From contig JABLYK010000043.1 of assembly GCA_018265835.1 (NCBI GenBank), positions 1-17,411 of the forward strand: a DNA stretch of 17,411 bases. The letters run 5' to 3'. Within the stretch, counting starts at the first letter, position 1, and every line of letters starts with the position of its first letter. Shown here piece after piece: positions 6,607 through 14,044 of the stretch. The notes under the pieces were generated by a model that saw only the letters and a list, made by a program, of their open reading frames with translations, did no database searches and had not been told where the DNA came from. The translations under genes were made by a program, and so were the position numbers. The stretch comes from Oscillospiraceae bacterium. Lineage in GTDB: Bacteria; Bacillota; Clostridia; Oscillospirales; Oscillospiraceae.

Positions 6607-6618
6607 GATGGTTGGGGG

Positions 6619-6649
6619 TTGACTCTGACATGGTGTCATGCTGTACCCT
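6619..6649 (+). promoter_or_regulatory. MerR-type promoter with 19-bp spacer and operator dyad
   Basis: TTGACT (6619-6624) and TACCCT (6644-6649) are separated by 19 bp, the over-long spacer typical of MerR-controlled promoters. The spacer contains the dyad TGACA-TGG-TGTCA (6626-6638), where a MerR dimer would bind and untwist the DNA. It lies directly in front of the regulator gene, so autoregulation is likely (inference from the known mechanism). Confidence 0.72.
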
Positions 6650-6691
6650 GAACCTGAGCTCAAGAAAAAACACACGTGTGAGGTACAAACG

Positions 6692-7510
6692 ATGCTGAAG
6701 ATCGGAGATTTTTCCAGGCTGTCAAAAATCAGCATCCGCATGCTGCGCTACTATGACGATCTGAACCTGCTCAAGCCGGACACAGTTGATTCGTTTACGG
6801 GTTACCGGTATTACAGCGAACAGCAGCTGGTGCGTGCCGGACGCATTCAGGCGCTGCGGCAAATGGGGTTTGGCGTTGCCATGGTCGGTCAGATTCTGGA
6901 GCAGTATGCGGATGCGCAGCAGCTGGAGCGCTTTTTGCATGTGCGGAAACAGGAAATGCTGGAGCAGAAGCAAGCGCTGCTGCAGCGGCTGCGGACGATT
7001 GACAGCACGATCGAACGACTGCGAAAGGAAGGTTCTATTATGGGATATGAAGTCAATTTGAAAACAGTACCGGAGCGGTATGTTGCCAGCGTGCGTATGA
7101 CGCTGCCGAGCTACGCGGACGAGGGCATGCTGTGGCGTATCCTGTGTGCGGAGCCGGACGCGCTGCACATGCAGGATGCGAATCCGCCTTATACGATGGT
7201 GATTTACCATGACGGAGAGTACAAGGAAAGCAATGTGGATGCAGAGGCGCAGAAGGCGGTCATCGGCACTTACACGGACACAGAGCACGTCCGGTTCAAA
7301 AAGGCCCCTGCCGTGCAGTTTGCAAGCGCGGTTTTCCAGGACGGTTATGAGCAGATCGGCGCCGTAAATGCGGCAGTGGCGCAATGGATCGCGGACAATG
7401 GCTACGAGATGGACGGGCTGTCGTTCAACCTCTACCATGTAACGCCGAAGGATACCGCAGATCCGGATGCCTATGTGACAGAGGTTTGCTATCCGGTAAA
7501 GCGAAAATAA
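6692..7510 (+). CDS. MerR-family transcriptional regulator with GyrI-like effector domain
   Basis: This 272-residue ligand-responsive activator resembles BmrR/TipAL. Residues 1-70 form the winged helix: MLKIGDFSRLSKISIRMLRYYDDLNLLKP, then GYRYYSEQQL and LRQMGFG. Residues about 75-113 form the antiparallel coiled-coil dimer helix, rich in Gln, Leu and Arg. From about residue 117 a GyrI/SOUL-like domain starts with VNLKTVPERYVASVRMTLPSY and ends with YHVTPKDTADPDAYVTEVCYPV, the pocket that binds drugs or amphiphiles in relatives. I chose the ATG at 6692 behind GTGAGG; the earlier in-frame ATG at 6638 lies within the promoter. A palindrome CACACGTGTG (6671-6680) abuts the ribosome site. No transporter is adjacent, so the regulated target may be elsewhere. 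An internal start at 7040 is discussed in the findings. Confidence 0.9.
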   Translation: MLKIGDFSRLSKISIRMLRYYDDLNLLKPDTVDSFTGYRYYSEQQLVRAGRIQALRQMGFGVAMVGQILEQYADAQQLERFLHVRKQEMLEQKQALLQRLRTIDSTIERLRKEGSIMGYEVNLKTVPERYVASVRMTLPSYADEGMLWRILCAEPDALHMQDANPPYTMVIYHDGEYKESNVDAEAQKAVIGTYTDTEHVRFKKAPAVQFASAVFQDGYEQIGAVNAAVAQWIADNGYEMDGLSFNLYHVTPKDTADPDAYVTEVCYPVKRK

Positions 7511-7515
7511 AAATC

Positions 7516-7551
7516 ATAACCGGGACGGTTTCAGGGAACCGTCCCGGTTAT
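7516..7551 (-). terminator. Terminator between convergent genes (mainly for the leftward SGNH gene)
   Basis: A perfect 15-bp stem (7516-7530 with 7537-7551) with a 6-base loop lies between the stops of two convergent genes. Read leftward it is followed by a T-rich stretch (complement of 7504-7514), as expected for an intrinsic terminator. Read rightward no T-run follows, so it would be a weak terminator for the MerR gene. Confidence 0.8.
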
Positions 7552-7556
7552 GCATG

Positions 7557-8381
7557 TCACGGGTATGCGTGTGTCTTCAAATAATCGAGCCACGCCTTGA
7601 TGCCGTCGGCGCTCAGATGGACACCGTCGCCGTTTTGATAGGCCTCCGGCAAGAAGCCGTCTTCGCCGACGAGCCCGGCTGCGGCGTCGAGATATTTTAC
7701 GCCGGCGGCTTCTGCCGCGGCCGCGATCCAGCCGTTGACCTTGTTGAGGATTTCGTTCGTCACATCCTCATAAGCGTAATTGGATGCAATCGGCGTGAGC
7801 GAGCTGCAAATGATTTTGGTATCCGGGCTTTTCTCCTTGATACCGGCCAGCAGCGTACTGTAAGCCGTCTTGACCTGCTCTTCCGTGAGCATGTTTGCAT
7901 TGTCCGGGCTGGGGAAGATGACGAGGTACTTTGGCTTGTTCACCTCAACAATTTCCGAAGCGGGGACGTTGTTGCCGGTCACCGGGGATTTGTATTTGGT
8001 GGTGTCCAGCGTTGCGAGCGGCAGCGCATTGCTCTCCGGCACCCAGACCTGCTTGCTGCTGTCGCTGCCGGTGAGCAGCGATTCGGACTTGAGCAGCGCG
8101 ATGGAGGAATCGCCGAGGAAGAAAATTTGATCCACATAGGCTGTCCCCGCGTCCTCCGTCTGCGCGAGCGCGGCGCTTGACGTGCTGGGGACGATCGGAT
8201 TTGCCGGCACCGTCGGCGTGGGGGTGGCCTCCGCGACCGGCGCCGTCTCGACCGGCGTTTGAGCCTTGCCGCTGTTTCCGGATGCGGATGCGAAAATCAC
8301 GGCGAACACCGCCAGAACCAGGCAGACGATGATCGCACCCGACCACAAGGAATACATGGAATTTCGATTCATTTTCTTCAT
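7557..8381 (-). CDS. Membrane-anchored SGNH/GDSL-like hydrolase
   Basis: The 274-residue protein has a short basic N-terminus, one membrane helix (about 13-32) and a Pro/Thr/Ala-rich exposed linker (about 35-80) that would carry the domain away from the membrane. The extracellular SGNH-fold domain starts with block I FFLGDSS (GDS at residues 90-92, Ser92 as nucleophile). It ends with DGVHLSADG (Asp252, His255), the DxxH block V of the fold. Substrate is unknown; relatives in Gram-positive bacteria remove acetyl or other esters from wall polymers. The Gly and Asn of blocks II and III are not obvious by eye. The start has AGGAGG 7 bases upstream. It lies 89 bases downstream of the EF-G-like gene but is separated from it by a hairpin, so it probably has its own promoter, which I could not locate. 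Confidence 0.83.
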   Translation of the reverse strand: MKKMNRNSMYSLWSGAIIVCLVLAVFAVIFASASGNSGKAQTPVETAPVAEATPTPTVPANPIVPSTSSAALAQTEDAGTAYVDQIFFLGDSSIALLKSESLLTGSDSSKQVWVPESNALPLATLDTTKYKSPVTGNNVPASEIVEVNKPKYLVIFPSPDNANMLTEEQVKTAYSTLLAGIKEKSPDTKIICSSLTPIASNYAYEDVTNEILNKVNGWIAAAAEAAGVKYLDAAAGLVGEDGFLPEAYQNGDGVHLSADGIKAWLDYLKTHAYP

Positions 8382-8426
8382 AAATCATCCTCCTCTCACG
8401 GAACTACCTGTAATTTGAATGATTGA

Positions 8427-8456
8427 ACAAAAGAAGCCCATCCGGGCTTCTTTTGT
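8427..8456 (-). terminator. Rho-independent terminator after the EF-G-like gene
   Basis: A perfect 13-bp stem (8427-8439 with 8444-8456) has the 4-base loop ATCC, and the A/T-rich outer pairs give a TTTTGTTC tail when read leftward. It lies just after the stop of the EF-G-like gene. Confidence 0.85.
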
Positions 8457-8470
8457 AAAAATGTGCAATC

Positions 8471-10513
8471 TTATTCCTGCTCTGCCTTGGCCTCTTCAAT
8501 GACCTTCTGCTGCACGTTGCCGGGCGCTTCTTCATAGCGGACAAACTTGCAGGAGAAGGAGCCACGGCCCTGCGTCATGGAGCGCAGGTCGATGGTGTAA
8601 GAGCTCATCTCTGCCATCGGGACTTCCGCCTCGACCGTCTGCATACCGTCCTCGGCGGTCATGCCGAGCACGGTACCGCGGCGCTTGGACGAAATGTCGG
8701 ACATGATGTCGCCAAGGTTCGCGTCCGGGATCGTGACCTTCAGCAGGCCGATCGGCTCAAGGATGGTCGGCTTTGCTTTCGGAATGCCATCCTGATAGGC
8801 AAGGCGGGCGGCCGTCTGGAACGCCATATCGTTGGAGTCAACCGGGTGATAAGAGCCATCGTACAGCGTGGCCTTCAGGCCGACGAGCGGGTAGCCGGCG
8901 AGCACGCCCTTGGTCACGGCGTTGCGCAGGCCCTTTTCCACGGAGGGGAAGAAGTTTTTCGGCACGGAACCGCCGAAGACTTCCTCGGCAAAGATCATGT
9001 CGTCGGACTCGTCCTGCGGCTCAAAGCGAACCCACACGTCGCCAAACTGGCCGGAACCGCCGGACTGCTTCTTGTGGCGGCCGTGCGCTTCGACCTTGCC
9101 CTTGATCTTCTCGCGGTAAGCGACGCGGGCGGGCTTCAGCTCGGTCTCAACGCCGAAGCGGCTCTTGAGCTTGGAGCACAGAACGTCAACCTGAATATCG
9201 CCGGCACCGGAGATGACCATCTGGTGGGTCTCGGCGTTGTTTACGAGCGTGAAGGAGATGTCCTCCTCGTTCAGACGGGAAAGACCGGACGCGACCTTGT
9301 CGTCCTGTCCCTTCGTTTTCGGGCTGATGGCCATGGAATAGCAGGGTTCGGGCAACTCGATCGCGGGCAGCTCGACCTCGTTCTTGGCGTCGCACACGGT
9401 GTCGCCGGTCTTCCAGTCCATCTTGCCGATGGCGACGATGTCGCCACAGCAGACTTCCTTGACTTCCGTGGTCTTCTTGCCGCAGATGGTGTACATACGG
9501 CCAAGCTTGTCTGTGCTTCTGGCGCGGGTATTGCGCAGGGACAGATCCGAAGTGACCGTGCCGGAGAGCACCTTGATGAAGGAGTATTTGCCGAACTGAT
9601 CGGAAATGGTCTTGAACACGAATGCGCAGGGGGCGCCGTTCGGATCAATGGTGAGCGTTTTCTCGTCCGCAGTGGGAACGGCGGGCATCTCAGCCGGGTT
9701 GGGAACATAGTCTACAATCGCCTGCAGCACGGCCTCGGTGCCGATGCCGCCCGCGGCGCTGCCGCACAGGACGGGAATGACGCTGCGATCCTTCAGACCG
9801 AGGCGGATGCCCTTGATGGTGTCTTCCTCGGAGAGCATCATGTCTTCAAAGAACTTCTCCATCAGCTCTTCGTCCGCGCCTGCGGCCGTCTCGAACAGGG
9901 TCTCGCGCAGAGCTTCCACCTTATCGGCGTCCGCAGCGGGCACGTCCACCTTGACGGTCTTGTTGCCCTGAGTCTGGTAAGCCACGTTGTGCACCAGATC
10001 AATCACGCCCGTGCCGTCGCTCATCGGCGCAGTCACGGCGCAGACGGTGCTGCCGTACTTTTCCTGCAGCGCGGCAAGAACGGCGTCAAAGTCGCCGTGG
10101 TCTTCGTCGGTCTTGGAAATGTAGAACATGGTGGGCATGTTGGCGTTCTTCAGATACTTCCAGCTGCGCTCGGCGCCGACGGAGATGCCGTCCTTCGCGC
10201 TGCAGAAGATGATGCCCGCCTCCACTGCGCGCAGCGCGCACATGACCTCGCCGGCAAAGTCAAAGAAGCCGGGGCAGTCGAGCACGTTGATCTTGCAGCC
10301 GCCGTAGTTCACCGGGGCGATGCCGGTGGAAATGGTGATCTGGCGCTTGATTTCTTCCGCGTCGTAGTCACAGACGGTATTGCCGTCGGCAACCTTGCCC
10401 TGACGGTCGATGGCGCCGGTCATGTACAGCATGCTTTCGGCGAGCGTGGTTTTGCCGCTGCCGCCGTGCCCCAGCAGGCATACGTTGCGGATGGTTTTGG
10501 TTTCGTAGCTCAT
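8471..10513 (-). CDS. EF-G-like translation-factor GTPase (divergent paralogue)
   Basis: At 680 residues this has all five domains of elongation factor G but belongs to the divergent EF-G-like subgroup. G1 is GHGGSGKTT (residues 15-23) where EF-G has GHIDAGKTT, and the switch I motif is KRQITIS in place of ERGITI. G3 is DCPGFFDF (79-86), so the catalytic His of DTPGH is Phe83. G4 is SKTD (133-136), not NKxD. Domain IV carries GGSGQFGDVWVRFEP and domain V the usual IMSDISSKRRGTVLGM. The exact function of this subgroup is not settled; it should not be annotated as the essential EF-G. AGGAGAGG lies 9 bases before the ATG. It is transcribed alone, from the promoter at 10580-10608 to the hairpin at 8427. 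Confidence 0.9.
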   Translation of the reverse strand: MSYETKTIRNVCLLGHGGSGKTTLAESMLYMTGAIDRQGKVADGNTVCDYDAEEIKRQITISTGIAPVNYGGCKINVLDCPGFFDFAGEVMCALRAVEAGIIFCSAKDGISVGAERSWKYLKNANMPTMFYISKTDEDHGDFDAVLAALQEKYGSTVCAVTAPMSDGTGVIDLVHNVAYQTQGNKTVKVDVPAADADKVEALRETLFETAAGADEELMEKFFEDMMLSEEDTIKGIRLGLKDRSVIPVLCGSAAGGIGTEAVLQAIVDYVPNPAEMPAVPTADEKTLTIDPNGAPCAFVFKTISDQFGKYSFIKVLSGTVTSDLSLRNTRARSTDKLGRMYTICGKKTTEVKEVCCGDIVAIGKMDWKTGDTVCDAKNEVELPAIELPEPCYSMAISPKTKGQDDKVASGLSRLNEEDISFTLVNNAETHQMVISGAGDIQVDVLCSKLKSRFGVETELKPARVAYREKIKGKVEAHGRHKKQSGGSGQFGDVWVRFEPQDESDDMIFAEEVFGGSVPKNFFPSVEKGLRNAVTKGVLAGYPLVGLKATLYDGSYHPVDSNDMAFQTAARLAYQDGIPKAKPTILEPIGLLKVTIPDANLGDIMSDISSKRRGTVLGMTAEDGMQTVEAEVPMAEMSSYTIDLRSMTQGRGSFSCKFVRYEEAPGNVQQKVIEEAKAEQE

Positions 10514-10579
10514 GAATTTGTACCTCTCCTTATATCGAAAATAAATCCGAAATGTTCGTGAAAATTCAGATACCCGTCA

Positions 10580-10608
10580 AGTATACACTATTTCAAATCT
10601 GTTGGCAA
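10580..10608 (-). promoter_or_regulatory. Sigma-A promoter of the EF-G-like gene
   Basis: On the minus strand TTGCCA (10603-10608) and TATACT (10580-10585) have a 17-bp spacer. The transcript would start near 10573, about 60 bases before the ATG. No terminator separates it from the preceding leftward gene, so read-through from upstream is possible. Confidence 0.75.
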
Positions 10609-10625
10609 TCATAAATATTCTTTCC

Positions 10626-13094
10626 TCAGTGCCGCAGCCCAAAATTGAGCAAAATGACCGGAACCAGCCACAGCAGAAGGTATGTGAGGAGGTTGCCGAC
10701 CGTGGCGGAATCGAACGCGCCCATCGAGCACAGCACAAACATCAGGCCCATGCCGATCGCCGCGCACAGCAGCGCCAGTATCACGCAGATCTGTACAGCC
10801 GTGTACAGCCGCTTGCCAAGACTCGAAATCGTCACAAACGGCCCAAGCCCATCTCGCGAGACGATGCCGGCGATCTGCGTATAATCGCCCGGCTCGGCGG
10901 CGGACATGGCATAGCGCTTGGAGTAAGCGGGGAAGTCGAAGCCCTCGGTGGACATTTTGAACTTCTGCCGGAGCATCAGCGGCGTGATGTTGAAGTCGCG
11001 CACGGCGAAGATCGGTTCCAGACTGGAGTGCAGCAGGCTGAACAATGCGCTCTGCACGGAGGTGACTGCGACATATTTGATCGTAAAGATGGCGACGAAC
11101 ACGCCGTTGATGGACACAAACACCGCATTTTTGGAGTTGAGCTTCTGCGGCAGATGGATGCCCTTGAGCGACATGAAGCCGGAGTTGCCGACGAGCACTT
11201 CCTCGCCGTTGACCAGCGCGATGAGACCGCCGCTCTCGTTGCAGGTGAATTCCTCCACGCCCATGAGCGCGCAGTTGTTTTTGCGCATCAGCTCGGAAAA
11301 TACGGGCGCGAGACAATTGCCGGAGGCGACGATGACGCTGCCTGCATAAGAGATAACCTTGTCCGGGTATGCGCCCTCCAGAATGCGGATGCTCTCAATG
11401 GAGATGTTGCGCGGCGGGAAAATATCCTTGTCCGTGACGATTAGGTGCTTGCTCTTGCCAATGTCGCTCACACCGGACCAGCCCGCGATGGCAGAGCCGC
11501 TCTGGCACAGGCGGCGCGCGACCGTCCGGTACGGCAGCGCGAAGGCGATGATGGCCGCAAACGGCGCGCAGGGCGCGGTGACGGCGGCGAAAATGTGCGC
11601 AATGTCGGCGTAGCGCTTGCTCAGAATCGTGGCGAGCAGGCCGAGTACAAGGGAAATGCCGATGAGATACGGGGCGATGACGGAGTAAATCGCTTCCGCC
11701 GGGCCGGACTCCTCGCTGCGGTGGATAAAGCCTGCCGTGTCCCGCCTGGATTTCAAAATTGTGATGCCGTCTTTGGAAACGTCGCTGTCAGCGGAGACGG
11801 CGTAGGGGTCCTTGGCTGAAGCGAGTGCGCGGAACGTCATTTTATAGCCGCGGCAGGTGAGCAGTGCGCTCCAGAGACAGCAAGCGACGGCGAATGCAGA
11901 CACGCCGCAGAAGGGGAGACCGCTCTCGCCCGTGCCGCGCACGGCGATTACAACGGCATCCAGAATGGAGAACACGCAGCTGATGACGACCAGCGATTCC
12001 AGCCCCGGCCGCCTGCGTACCAGCGACAGAATGCCGGATGTGACCACGTCCAGCCCGATGACCATGACGGTGAGCTGCAGGATCAGGCACACAAGCGCGG
12101 CTGCGGCGGGGGTGCTTTTCAGCAGGCCGAACACCGGCAAGCCGAACGATATGTAGGCGAGCACGGCGCACACGAGCATGGCGACGCGGCAGCGGAAGCG
12201 CAGCGAGCGAATCTGAACGCCGTAGTATTTCGACGCGGTTTCGGCGTCCGGCTCCGGGCCGAGTTCTTCCTCCTCAACGGCGGAAGCGCGCACCTCGGTG
12301 CGGTGCTGCCGGATGCGGAAGGCGACCACGGCCAGTGCGGAAACGACGGGATTGACCACGGCCTCCCGGAAGCTGCGATGTGCGGGCGCGGCGGCAGCAT
12401 CGGAAGGCTCGCCGCCCGCGTCTGCGGACGCATACTGCGTAGCTTCGCCATCGTCGAAGCCGCCGGCCGCCGTTTCACCGGAAACCGCGCGGAAAATGAG
12501 CGTCGGCTCGTCCACCGGCTCCGGCTCGTCGTCGGGGTACAGTCCCTCTGGCACGACGGGCGGCTCGGACACTGGGATGGACGATTCCTCTTCGAACGGA
12601 TCGTCCGCTTCCTCCGGCTGTTCGGTTACTTTGCTGACCCAGTTTTTCAGGCCGTTGAAGCCCTTTTGCGCGAACCGTCTGGCGCTATCCTTGGCTTCGT
12701 TCCACTTCTGCCGCTCGGCGTCAGTGAAATGGTCGCGCTCCGGCTTGTATTCGCGCACGTCCGCGTCCTCGTCGGGCGCTTCCGGCTCGCCTTCGTCCTC
12801 ATCAGGGGCTTCGTCATCGGCCCAGTCTTCATCTGCATCGACCCAGTCTTCGTCTTCCGCTTCGGCCCAGTCTTCACCTGCATCGGCCTCATCTTCAGCG
12901 AAGTCACCCTCCGCGTCCTCGTCGATCAGCGCGGCGTCCACCGGCCGGGAAGCAAAGCCGGACTGCGGCTTCGGCACCGGATCGGGCTTGGACGGGTCGT
13001 AATCTTTATATTCATCCAATATGGATTCGAGCAAAAATTCCTCCGCGTCCAGATCAAACGTGTAGTCGTCGTTGGAATGCTCAAATTGGCTCAT
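10626..13094 (-). CDS. Degenerate P-type ATPase-like membrane protein with acidic N-terminal region
   Basis: The 822-residue protein starts with a long, probably disordered, very acidic region (about 1-240; EDW repeats at 74-92) with a short basic helical part near 128-155. Eight likely membrane helices follow (about 303-325, 330-356, 366-386, 396-414, 467-490, 497-522, 766-789, 796-818). The order matches heavy-metal (P1B) ATPases. TAPCAP (507-511) sits where CPC/APC lies in helix M4. LIVTDKDIF (551-559) replaces the phosphorylation motif DKTGT, keeping Asp555-Lys556 only. EEVLVGNSGF (631-640) resembles the nucleotide-domain VLVGN segment, and FVSINGVFVAIFTI (659-672) resembles the P-domain strand. 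TGES, TGDN and GDGxNDAP are absent, and the actuator domain is very short. It is therefore probably not a pump. I chose the ATG at 13094, 9 bases after AAGGAG; an upstream TTG abuts the site. It follows rlmB by 44 bases. Confidence 0.72.
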   Translation of the reverse strand: MSQFEHSNDDYTFDLDAEEFLLESILDEYKDYDPSKPDPVPKPQSGFASRPVDAALIDEDAEGDFAEDEADAGEDWAEAEDEDWVDADEDWADDEAPDEDEGEPEAPDEDADVREYKPERDHFTDAERQKWNEAKDSARRFAQKGFNGLKNWVSKVTEQPEEADDPFEEESSIPVSEPPVVPEGLYPDDEPEPVDEPTLIFRAVSGETAAGGFDDGEATQYASADAGGEPSDAAAAPAHRSFREAVVNPVVSALAVVAFRIRQHRTEVRASAVEEEELGPEPDAETASKYYGVQIRSLRFRCRVAMLVCAVLAYISFGLPVFGLLKSTPAAAALVCLILQLTVMVIGLDVVTSGILSLVRRRPGLESLVVISCVFSILDAVVIAVRGTGESGLPFCGVSAFAVACCLWSALLTCRGYKMTFRALASAKDPYAVSADSDVSKDGITILKSRRDTAGFIHRSEESGPAEAIYSVIAPYLIGISLVLGLLATILSKRYADIAHIFAAVTAPCAPFAAIIAFALPYRTVARRLCQSGSAIAGWSGVSDIGKSKHLIVTDKDIFPPRNISIESIRILEGAYPDKVISYAGSVIVASGNCLAPVFSELMRKNNCALMGVEEFTCNESGGLIALVNGEEVLVGNSGFMSLKGIHLPQKLNSKNAVFVSINGVFVAIFTIKYVAVTSVQSALFSLLHSSLEPIFAVRDFNITPLMLRQKFKMSTEGFDFPAYSKRYAMSAAEPGDYTQIAGIVSRDGLGPFVTISSLGKRLYTAVQICVILALLCAAIGMGLMFVLCSMGAFDSATVGNLLTYLLLWLVPVILLNFGLRH

Positions 13095-13138
13095 ACGGCT
13101 CAACTCCTTCTGCGGTTGGGGGAAATCAGATCATTGTT

Positions 13139-13888
13139 TCAGCTTCTCTGGCGCAGAACCTCATACATCAGCACTGCGGCGGCAGCCGACGCGTTCAGGG
13201 ACGAGATCTGCCCTCTGAGCGGGATGCTGACCAGAAAGTCGCAGTTTTCGCGCACCAGACGGCCAATACCGTCACCCTCCGAGCCGATGACGAGACACGC
13301 AGGGCCGGTCAGGTCGGTCTGCCACAGGGGGCTTGCGCCCTCAGCCGCCGCACCGTAGACCCAAATGCCGCTTTTTTTCAGCTCGCCGATCGCGGCGGAG
13401 AGGTTCGGCACCCGGGCGATGGCGACGTGCTCCACCGCGCCGGCGGAAGCCTTGTCCACCACGGCGGTCAGCCCGGCACTGCGCCGTTTCGGGATGATGA
13501 CGCCGTGCGCGCCCGCACATTCCGCCGAGCGGATGATGGCGCCGAGGTTGTGCGGGTCAGAAATCTCGTCGCACACGATGACGAATGGCGGCTCGCCGCG
13601 CGCCTGTGCAATGGCGAGAATGTCCGCCACCGTACAGTATTCCTTCACGGCGCACAGCGCGATTACGCCTTGATGCGCGTGCGTCTGACTCATGGCGTCG
13701 AGCTTGCGGCGGTCGGCCTCGACCACGACGATGCCTGCGCTGCGTGCCTTGGAGGCGATGTGCCCCAGCGTCTGATCCACATCGCCCTTGGCAATATAAA
13801 TTTTGTCGATTGTGCGGCCTGCGCGCAGCGCCTCCATCACGGCGTTGCGGCCTTCAATCAAATCTTCCCGGTTTTCAGATCGTTCCAT
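13139..13888 (-). CDS. rlmB: 23S rRNA 2'-O-ribose methyltransferase, TrmH/SpoU family (RlmB-type)
   Basis: This SAM-dependent enzyme of the SPOUT class methylates a ribose in 23S rRNA (Gm2251 in E. coli numbering). The 249-residue protein has the L30e-like RNA-binding N-domain (EGRNAVMEALRAGRTIDKIYIAKG, HQGVIALC). The knotted catalytic domain has motif 1 DPHNLGAIIRSAE (Asn114, Arg120, Glu123), motif 2 LVIGSEGDGI (199-208) and motif 3 IPLRGQISSLNASAA (222-236). I chose the ATG at 13888 because GAGGAA lies 8 bases upstream; the in-frame ATG at 13909 has no ribosome site. The exact nucleotide target is inferred from the family. It is the first gene of a leftward pair with the pseudo-ATPase. Confidence 0.92.
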   Translation of the reverse strand: MERSENREDLIEGRNAVMEALRAGRTIDKIYIAKGDVDQTLGHIASKARSAGIVVVEADRRKLDAMSQTHAHQGVIALCAVKEYCTVADILAIAQARGEPPFVIVCDEISDPHNLGAIIRSAECAGAHGVIIPKRRSAGLTAVVDKASAGAVEHVAIARVPNLSAAIGELKKSGIWVYGAAAEGASPLWQTDLTGPACLVIGSEGDGIGRLVRENCDFLVSIPLRGQISSLNASAAAAVLMYEVLRQRS

Positions 13889-13924
13889 AAAATGAATTCC
13901 TCGTGACATAATAATACAAATAAT

Positions 13925-13953
13925 ATCATACCACAGCTTCTCCTATTAAGAAA
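13925..13953 (-). promoter_or_regulatory. Extended -10 promoter of rlmB
   Basis: On the minus strand TATGAT (13925-13930) is preceded by TGG, an extended -10 element. The -35 position, 17 bp upstream, holds only a weak TTTCTT (13948-13953). It is back to back with the promoter of the rhomboid-like gene. Confidence 0.62.
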
Positions 13954-13985
13954 GTACAAATCTTGAATTCTTCGCAATTTTTTTG

Positions 13986-14014
13986 TAGACTTTGCGGCTG
14001 GAAACGGGTATCAT
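13986..14014 (+). promoter_or_regulatory. Probable promoter of the rhomboid-like / propeller / VanX operon
   Basis: TAGACT (13986-13991) and TATCAT (14009-14014) are 17 bp apart. The -10 matches five of six consensus bases and the -35 four of six. No terminator or other promoter is seen before the VanX-type gene ends, so this one may serve all three genes. Confidence 0.5.
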
Positions 14015-14044
14015 GAAAACAATTGAATGCTCTGGAGGCCCTTT

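Noticed and set aside
4714..6741. A long minus-strand open frame opposite pdp
   Set aside because: Composition is typical of an antisense shadow, and it runs through the pdp terminator and the MerR promoter. pdp is unmistakable on the other strand.
7516..7551. The hairpin as a rightward terminator for the MerR gene
   Set aside because: No T-run follows on the plus strand. The T-rich tail is on the minus strand, so it was assigned to the leftward gene.
8846..10561. A long plus-strand open frame opposite the EF-G-like gene
   Set aside because: It is antisense to a fully recognisable translation factor and has no domain of its own.
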